From Thermoplasmatota archaeon (GTDB lineage: Archaea > Thermoplasmatota > E2 > DHVEG-1): a stretch of DNA of 50,421 nucleotides. The notes under the pieces are model-generated. The model saw only the letters and a list, made by a program, of their open reading frames with translations, was not told the DNA's origin and did no database searches. Positions 44,272-50,421 of the stretch are shown here, one piece after another (the stretch's first letter is position 1; each line of letters opens with the position of its first letter). The stretch covers positions 1-50,421 of the forward strand of contig JAFGML010000026.1 in the NCBI GenBank assembly GCA_016927555.1, given 5' to 3'. The position numbers and the translations under genes were made by a program.

Positions 44272-45534
44272 ATGCTCAATGTGATCGGCGTCATCCTTGC
44301 CTTTCTCCTCATCCTTGTGTTGATACGCAAGAAGGTTCCCTTCGGAGCATCCTTGATTCTTGGATCCCTTGTCATCGGCGTCTTTTCCCTTCAGATCATT
44401 CAACCACTCGACATCCCCAAGGCGATGATCGAAGCATCGTTCTACTCGTTTGAGACACAACGGTTCTTCACTGATACGATAGAACTTGCGATTCTCATGA
44501 CCTTGATTTACATCCTGGCAAAGGCGATGCAGGAGACAGGGGCGATTACGAAGTTGATCAATAGTCTTCGGACCGTGTTTTCGAAGGGAGGCATCATTGG
44601 GATCATCCCTGCAGTCTACGGTCTGATGCCGGTCCCTGGTGGCGCGCTGTTCTCCGCCCCGCTCATTGACACGGAGGGAGATAAGTACCAGCTGAAGCCG
44701 CAGCAAAAAAATTTCCTCAACGTCTGGTTCCGCCACATCTGGTTCCCTATCTATCCTATTTCCTCAGCGATGATTCTCATCTGCAGTGCCAAGTTCTCTG
44801 GCATCCCCATTCAGATGCTGATTCTTGCTGACCTGCCCGCGTTCATTCTCTTCGTGCTCATCGGCTGGTTCTTCTTACGACGCTACCTGACACCGCTCGC
44901 CACCCCCTCAGTCAAACCACCACGAGACTACCAGGGGTTACTCTACATCCTGCCACCCGTGGTCCCTCTGTTGTTCTACCCGTTAACACTGATTGGTTTC
45001 TCAGAGACCCGATGCTTCCTGGTCGGGGTCGCCTTCAGTCTGGTGCTGCTGTACGCACTGGTGCATCTGAACAGCAGAGCGTACCTGTCCATTCTGCGGA
45101 AATCAGTCACCTGGACGTTAGCATTAGCTATCTTTGGGATCATGATCCTGCGGGAGATGATCAACATCTCACAGATGCATGTGCTGGTCACCGAAGCGAT
45201 GCAGCAGGTTGCATTCCCCGCCCTCCTCATCATCCTGCTCATCCCGTTGCTCTTGGGTACGTTGACTGGCTACAACCTCGGTGCCATCGCACTGTCCTAC
45301 GCACTCGTAGAGCCGTTCTTCTCTTTTACGAGCATTACCCTTGTTGGTCTGACCAGCCTGATTTTCATAAGCTCCCTGCTTGGGTATCTCATCTCACCAA
45401 TCCACCTCTGCAACGTGCTCAGCAGCGAGTATTTGAAAACCGATGTCACCCGGACGTATCGGATGTTCCTGCCGGCCATTGTTGCTCTTCTCTGTCTGCA
45501 TACCCTCTTTGTTGTCGTCTTCTTTTCTACATGA
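44272..45534 (+). CDS. DUF401 family integral membrane transporter-like protein
   Basis: About 10-12 TM segments; 'PAVYGLMPVPGGALFSAPLIDTEGDKYQLKPQQKNFLNVWFRHIWFPIYPISSAMIL'. Confidence 0.85.
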   Translation: MLNVIGVILAFLLILVLIRKKVPFGASLILGSLVIGVFSLQIIQPLDIPKAMIEASFYSFETQRFFTDTIELAILMTLIYILAKAMQETGAITKLINSLRTVFSKGGIIGIIPAVYGLMPVPGGALFSAPLIDTEGDKYQLKPQQKNFLNVWFRHIWFPIYPISSAMILICSAKFSGIPIQMLILADLPAFILFVLIGWFFLRRYLTPLATPSVKPPRDYQGLLYILPPVVPLLFYPLTLIGFSETRCFLVGVAFSLVLLYALVHLNSRAYLSILRKSVTWTLALAIFGIMILREMINISQMHVLVTEAMQQVAFPALLIILLIPLLLGTLTGYNLGAIALSYALVEPFFSFTSITLVGLTSLIFISSLLGYLISPIHLCNVLSSEYLKTDVTRTYRMFLPAIVALLCLHTLFVVVFFST

Positions 45535-45609
45535 TGCCTGCGTTCTAATTGATGGTTCGACTGCTGTGGACGGGAAGTCTTATAAAAACCCAGGGTCTAC
45601 AGCGTCTCA

Positions 45610-47205
45610 ATGAATCAGGGAGTCCTGTTCGATCATCTCAAAAGTCCACAGTTCTATGGGCCCAAGGTGAGTTCCGTACAGCTTTTGCAGACGCACATCT
45701 CGTACGTCGCACTCACTGGCACCTATGCCTATAAAGTGAAAAAACCAGTGAATTTCGGCTTCCTGGATTTCTCCTCGTTGGACAAACGAAAGTACTACTG
45801 TGAGGAGGAGCTACGGTTGAACAAGCGCCTCTGTCCAGAGATCTACCTCGACGTCGTACCGATTACGAAAAAGAATACCAGCCTAGAGCTTTCTGGGGAC
45901 GGCCCCATCGTAGAGTACGCCATAAAAATGAGAGAATTCCCACAAAAAAACATCATGACCAACATGCTCGCACACAGGAAGATAACAGAAGACACCATTG
46001 ATGCTCTCGTCGAGATTCTCATCGACTTTTATCACGCACAAGAACCCTCAGCCGAGGTTACCAGCTACGGTGAAGTTGCTGCAGTCAAACGGAACATCGA
46101 TGAGAACTTCGAACAAGTCAAACCAATGGTAGGCATCACTGTACCCCAGAACACCTATGAGTCCATCAAAGCGACCGCAGCCCAGTGCTTCAACCAGAAC
46201 GAAGCAGTGTTCAGGCAGCGTATCACAGAAGGTCGGATCTCTGAGTGCCATGGTGATCTGCACTCAGGAAACATCGTGGTGACAGACGACGGGAAGATCT
46301 ACATCTTCGACTGCATCGAGTTCAACGACCGCTTCCGCTTCTGCGACGTCGCCTCCGATATAGGATTTCTTGCGATGGATCTCGACTACCTTAACTATCC
46401 GTATCTCTCCAGCTACCTCATCCAGCGGTACATAAAGAAGAGCGGCGATGCTGGGATTTTGAGTGTCTTGAATTTCTACAAATCGTACCGTGCATTTGTC
46501 CGTGGAAAGGTCCATGGCTTTCAACTCAACGACCCGCACATCGATGCAGCGACAAAGCATTTGGTCATCGCCACTGCGCAACACTATTTCCAGCTCTCCT
46601 TATACTATGCGAACCTATGTGCCTACGAGATGCATCGCACACAGCCTTTGCTGCTGCTGGTCAGCGGCCTATCAGGGACTGGGAAATCAACAGTAGCCCA
46701 AAAGCTCTCTGTTGATTACCATGCAGAGCAAATCAACACAGACGTCGTCCGCAAACAAGCCGCTGGTATCGACCAGTTCGAGCGACACCACGATCAGCTG
46801 AACACCGGGTTGTACGACCCACGGAACGTTGATGAGACTTACGAGCGTGTCATGCAGCGGTCAGCCGCAGTGTTAAACAAGGGAGGAAACGTCGTCCTTG
46901 ATGCGACGTTTCAAAAGAAGAAGTACAGAGAGATGACCGCTCATCTCGCTGCGACACATCACGCGACATTTGTGAGTGTTCACTGTGTGTGTGCTGATGA
47001 AATCGTCAAAAAACGCCTGGAGGATCGCTTGAAGAAGAAATCAGTGTCGGATGGCCGCTGGGAGATCTACCTGGCGCAGAAGACAACCTTTGAGCCGCTT
47101 ACTCCTGAGGGGCAGGTCCTCGTCATGGACACGGGGGATGAGTCCTTGGCGTATCGCATGAGCTTTTTCTGGGCTCTCCTCTCACGTCTCATGGAGGTGC
47201 CATGA
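45610..47205 (+). CDS. Bifunctional aminoglycoside phosphotransferase-like kinase / P-loop kinase fusion protein
   Basis: 'ISECHGDLHSGNIVVTDDGKIYIFDCIEFNDRFRFCDVASDIGFLAMDLD' (APH-like) followed by P-loop 'LLVSGLSGTGKSTVAQKL'. Confidence 0.88.
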   Translation: MNQGVLFDHLKSPQFYGPKVSSVQLLQTHISYVALTGTYAYKVKKPVNFGFLDFSSLDKRKYYCEEELRLNKRLCPEIYLDVVPITKKNTSLELSGDGPIVEYAIKMREFPQKNIMTNMLAHRKITEDTIDALVEILIDFYHAQEPSAEVTSYGEVAAVKRNIDENFEQVKPMVGITVPQNTYESIKATAAQCFNQNEAVFRQRITEGRISECHGDLHSGNIVVTDDGKIYIFDCIEFNDRFRFCDVASDIGFLAMDLDYLNYPYLSSYLIQRYIKKSGDAGILSVLNFYKSYRAFVRGKVHGFQLNDPHIDAATKHLVIATAQHYFQLSLYYANLCAYEMHRTQPLLLLVSGLSGTGKSTVAQKLSVDYHAEQINTDVVRKQAAGIDQFERHHDQLNTGLYDPRNVDETYERVMQRSAAVLNKGGNVVLDATFQKKKYREMTAHLAATHHATFVSVHCVCADEIVKKRLEDRLKKKSVSDGRWEIYLAQKTTFEPLTPEGQVLVMDTGDESLAYRMSFFWALLSRLMEVP

Positions 47206-48224
47206 TGGAAATCGCGGGGTACAGACTGGATATTGAGGCAGCAGTCGCTACCGTGAAGCAGCAGGGGTACAAGACCGTGGCTGTACAGGTCCCTGAGGGG
47301 TTGAAACACAGCATTGTCCCCCTCGTTGAGTACCTTGAGAAGCAAACCGGTGCTCGTATACTTCTCTCTGCAGACCCGTGTTTTGGCGCTTGTGATGTTG
47401 TGAACTATGAGCTCAGGAACATGGACGTGGAATGTGTGATCCATCTTGGTCATACCCCGATGGCTGCTGTGGAGAATTTCTGGATGCCGACGATATTTGT
47501 CAACGCGTTCTCAACTGCAGACGCATCCCCCGTGGTTGAAAAAGCCATTCCCGTTTTAGTAGGCACACGTGTTGGTGTTGTCACCACTGCTCAGCATCTT
47601 CACACCCTTGATACCGTCGAGGCTCTCCTCCAGAAACACGGGTTGGAGCCCCTGCGGGCAGAGGGTGATGAACGGGTGTCATCACAAGGGCAGATCCTGG
47701 GATGTAATTTCTCTGCAGGCACCAGCATCGCAGACAAGGTGGACTGCTTTCTCTTCATCGGCAGTGGGATGTTTCATCCGGTTGGCCTGGCGATGAGCAC
47801 ACGAAAACAGGTCATTGCTGCAGACCCGTACACCAATACTGTGAAAAAAAAGGAAATCGAGGAGATGGGAGACGCGTTGCTGCGGCAGCGGTACGGTGCG
47901 ATCACTGTGAGTCGCTCGGCACAACGGTTCGGCATCCTTATTGGTTCGAAGCGTGGTCAGCAGCGAATCACGCTTGCCTACGAGCTGAAACAGATGCTTG
48001 ACGAGGCGCATAAACACTCTGTCTTGATGGTCATGGATGAGTTCTCCCCAGTGTTCCTCCAGGGGTTCCGTGAGATTGACTGCTACGTATCCACCGCGTG
48101 CCCGCGGATAGCTATCGATGATTACCTGCAGTACAAGAAACCGATACTCACACCAATTGAGTTAGAAATCGTCCTTGGTCGCCGTGAGTGGGAATCCTAC
48201 GTGTTTGATGAGATCAGCCCATAA
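47202..48224 (+). CDS. dph2: Diphthamide biosynthesis enzyme Dph2
   Basis: 'VAVQVPEGLKHSIVPLVEYLEKQTGARILLSADPCFGACDV', 'VIHLGHTPM', 'CYVSTACPRIAIDDYLQYKKPILTPIELEIVLG'. Confidence 0.95.
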   Translation: MMEIAGYRLDIEAAVATVKQQGYKTVAVQVPEGLKHSIVPLVEYLEKQTGARILLSADPCFGACDVVNYELRNMDVECVIHLGHTPMAAVENFWMPTIFVNAFSTADASPVVEKAIPVLVGTRVGVVTTAQHLHTLDTVEALLQKHGLEPLRAEGDERVSSQGQILGCNFSAGTSIADKVDCFLFIGSGMFHPVGLAMSTRKQVIAADPYTNTVKKKEIEEMGDALLRQRYGAITVSRSAQRFGILIGSKRGQQRITLAYELKQMLDEAHKHSVLMVMDEFSPVFLQGFREIDCYVSTACPRIAIDDYLQYKKPILTPIELEIVLGRREWESYVFDEISP

Positions 48225-48268
48225 GGTGACAAAGCCTTTTTATCCTGCTGCATATCAGGGTACTGGTC

Positions 48269-48922
48269 ATGCGGAGATTATTACTTGGATGTCAGCCTCT
48301 TGATGAGTTGCTGGGTGGTGGTCTAGAGAGCGGGATTATCACTAGGGTCTACGGGGAGGCCGGATCAGGGAAAACCAATTTCTGTTTACAAGCGACATGC
48401 GCGTGTGTTCGCTCTGGTGCGAAAGTCGCGTACATTGACACAGAGGGTGTGTCGGTGGAGCGGATACGGCAGCTCTGCGTTGATTGCGATTACAAGAATG
48501 TCCTCAAGGAGATACTGTTTTTTACTCCCACATCACTAGAATCGCAAGAGCAGATGATTCATGATGCGATTAATTTGCAGGGGGTGGGTCTCATCGTGGT
48601 CGATACGATAACGATGTTGTATCGCCTGAATTTAGAGGAGGATCGAAAGGGAAAAATCCGTTCGTTTACACGACAGGTGACCAACCTGCAGGTCGCGGCA
48701 CGAGAAAAAGACTTGTTCGTCATCATCACTGAGCAAGTGTATACGGATATGAATGGAGTGGTGAAGCCGTTTACAAACAGGGATGCGGTGCCTATGGCAA
48801 AAACCATTCTACGCCTGGACCGAAAAGAAAATGGTCAGCGCTGTGCGACGATAATCAAGCATCGGTCGCAGCCTGAGGGAACAAGCGTGTGTTTTCGAAT
48901 TTGTACGGCTGGATTAGTCTAA
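48269..48922 (+). CDS. radB: DNA repair and recombination protein RadB
   Basis: 'LLLGCQPLDELLGGGLESGIITRVYGEAGSGKTNFCLQA', 'KVAYIDTEGVSVERIRQL', short RecA/RadA family protein (217 aa). Confidence 0.93.
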   Translation: MRRLLLGCQPLDELLGGGLESGIITRVYGEAGSGKTNFCLQATCACVRSGAKVAYIDTEGVSVERIRQLCVDCDYKNVLKEILFFTPTSLESQEQMIHDAINLQGVGLIVVDTITMLYRLNLEEDRKGKIRSFTRQVTNLQVAAREKDLFVIITEQVYTDMNGVVKPFTNRDAVPMAKTILRLDRKENGQRCATIIKHRSQPEGTSVCFRICTAGLV

Positions 48923-48936
48923 CACATAGTTAACGA

Positions 48937-50421
48937 TTAGGGTGCTGGTTCTTCAGGACCAACTGCAAAAAAACTTCCTGGGTCATTCTGATTTTGATAC
49001 GATGTATTTATCCATTCTGAACTTCTAGCAATTTTTGAGAAACGCATTTCGTCTAATATACCATCCCAATGGAATCCCCAATTAAACGAACATTCGCCGA
49101 TGTTTACATTAAAGTTACCTTGTGTTGGACTTTCGTAAATTGTTGTTCCATTTGTTGTTTTAGCTCCATTGACATATATTGCTTTTTCCCCACCAGATCC
49201 GATATATGTTCCAACGAGGTATCGCCAACTATTTATTTGAAATGCATTATTGTCTCGAATGGAATCATAGTTATTTGAGGCAAACTCTAATGCACAATTT
49301 TGTTGGCAAAACAAGATAGTATTTGGGTTATTATGATAGCTTTGACTTCGATCAAATATTCTATGTTCACCAGATGTCGTAAAGGGATATCCCCACGCCT
49401 CAATGGTATATGTTGGTCGTCCACCAAACTCAGATTGAGTTCCAACATATACACCACTATCAACACCATCGAAACTACGTGCGTTACCTATTACACCAGT
49501 GGTTATGGTTGAAAATGCGTTTGCAGTTCCATTAAAATGATTTCGTGTGCTATCCGCTAGATTATTTCCTTCTGTTTCTTTGAAATGCCAGACTGCAACA
49601 TAGTTTTCATCCCAGGTTTTTTCAATGTTTTGGAGACTGAGGGTTGTTGGATGTCCATAGTAAAGATAGAATGTTGTATCTTCAGTTGATGACAGCTGTG
49701 TGATGTTCACCCATGCTGTCACTTCTCCTGAATTGCCCTGGTATCGTTCTATTTCGTAGTTCAATCGTGTGGCAATTCCTGTGTCGTTCATGAATAGGAT
49801 GTCATCTCCGTCTTCTTGTGCATGGACAGAAAGATCGTTGTCGTTGATGTTGATAAGCACCGGAAAGTTCGTCAGCGTTTCAGATATCTTCGTATGGCTT
49901 ATGGTGATTTGTTTCCGGTAGGTCCAGCCATGTGCGAAGGGATCGAAGACACTTGGGACGTCCGTCTGGAAGCTAAATGTTTTTCGTGTCCAGTGCTGTC
50001 CGTCTGTTGCATTAATAAACCAGCGGTAGGTGGTGAAGTTCTGCAGTCCAGTGACTGGTACGGTATAGGTGCCGTTGTGGACATGAGCTGCTGCTCCCGA
50101 GCCAATGAACGGAGACGTTTCAACTGTGTAATCCATCGCATCTCCTTGGTAATCCTTTAAGGTAAAATGTAACATCTGTAAATCTGTTGGGACGTGTCGC
50201 TCTCCATCTGTTGGCATTGGATTGGAGATGATCGGTGCCACTGGTTCGGTGATAAAGGAGCAGGTTTTTTCTACCGTATCTTTTCCGTCCGTGACTTGGA
50301 TATACCACGTATAGGTCGTTAGACTTTCAAGGCCTGTGATTGGTATTGTGTAGATGCCATCTGGTTTGAGGCCGCCGCTGTCTGAGCCGATGTCTGGGTC
50401 TGTGGTGACGTTGTAGCTCAT
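48937..50421 (-). CDS. Surface/secreted protein with FN3-like repeats, DUF2341 and LamG (concanavalin A-like) domains; N-terminus beyond the window
   Basis: 'WTYRKQITISHTKISETLTNFPVLININDNDL' (DUF2341), 'AVWHFKETEGNNLADSTRNHFNGTANAFSTITTGVIGNARSFDGVDSGVYVG' (LamG), repeated 'GLxxxTTYxWxIxxTDG' units. ORF runs to the window edge. Confidence 0.88.
   Translation of the reverse strand: MSYNVTTDPDIGSDSGGLKPDGIYTIPITGLESLTTYTWYIQVTDGKDTVEKTCSFITEPVAPIISNPMPTDGERHVPTDLQMLHFTLKDYQGDAMDYTVETSPFIGSGAAAHVHNGTYTVPVTGLQNFTTYRWFINATDGQHWTRKTFSFQTDVPSVFDPFAHGWTYRKQITISHTKISETLTNFPVLININDNDLSVHAQEDGDDILFMNDTGIATRLNYEIERYQGNSGEVTAWVNITQLSSTEDTTFYLYYGHPTTLSLQNIEKTWDENYVAVWHFKETEGNNLADSTRNHFNGTANAFSTITTGVIGNARSFDGVDSGVYVGTQSEFGGRPTYTIEAWGYPFTTSGEHRIFDRSQSYHNNPNTILFCQQNCALEFASNNYDSIRDNNAFQINSWRYLVGTYIGSGGEKAIYVNGAKTTNGTTIYESPTQGNFNVNIGECSFNWGFHWDGILDEMRFSKIARSSEWINTSYQNQNDPGSFFAVGPEEPAP

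Noticed and set aside
1-50421. CRISPR arrays, transposases, integrases, toxin-antitoxin or canonical defense genes
   Set aside because: No repeat-spacer pattern and no recognisable mobile or defense proteins among the translated ORFs.

Overview
The window is a dense archaeal chromosomal segment, and everything in it looks like ordinary archaeal coding DNA. It most resembles a euryarchaeal or Thermoplasmatota-type genome; this is inferred from gene content and not verified. The landmark is a long minus-strand ribosomal protein operon (about 18.5-30.6 kb): L3-L4-L23-L2-S19-L22-S3-L29-SUI1-Rpp29-S17-L14-L24-S4e-L5-S14-S8-L6-L32e-L19e-L18-S5-L30. After it, on the same strand, come rpoK and S2. 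Other recognisable content: a left-edge cluster of mtrA-like, mtrH-like, core MetE-like methionine synthase and DUF4346-like genes; an RPA-like OB-fold protein; a CocE-type lipoprotein hydrolase; large CARDB/DUF2341/LamG surface proteins; ArcS; PurH; an M50 protease; a TraB protein; a pstSCAB cluster followed by a stand-alone AbrB-like protein; BioY; HisS; Nob1; signal peptidase; a nadA-cysteine desulfurase-queC operon; a DadD-type deaminase; a DUF401 permease; an APH-kinase fusion; Dph2; and RadB. The best candidate for an under-described system is the left-edge four-gene cluster. It encodes a soluble MtrA corrinoid protein, MtrH, a catalytic-domain-only MetE and a DUF4346-like protein. This suggests a methyl-tetrahydromethanopterin (or tetrahydrofolate) to corrinoid to homocysteine route for methionine synthesis, uncoupled from the membrane Mtr complex. 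I found no CRISPR arrays, rRNA genes, confident tRNAs or insertion sequences.
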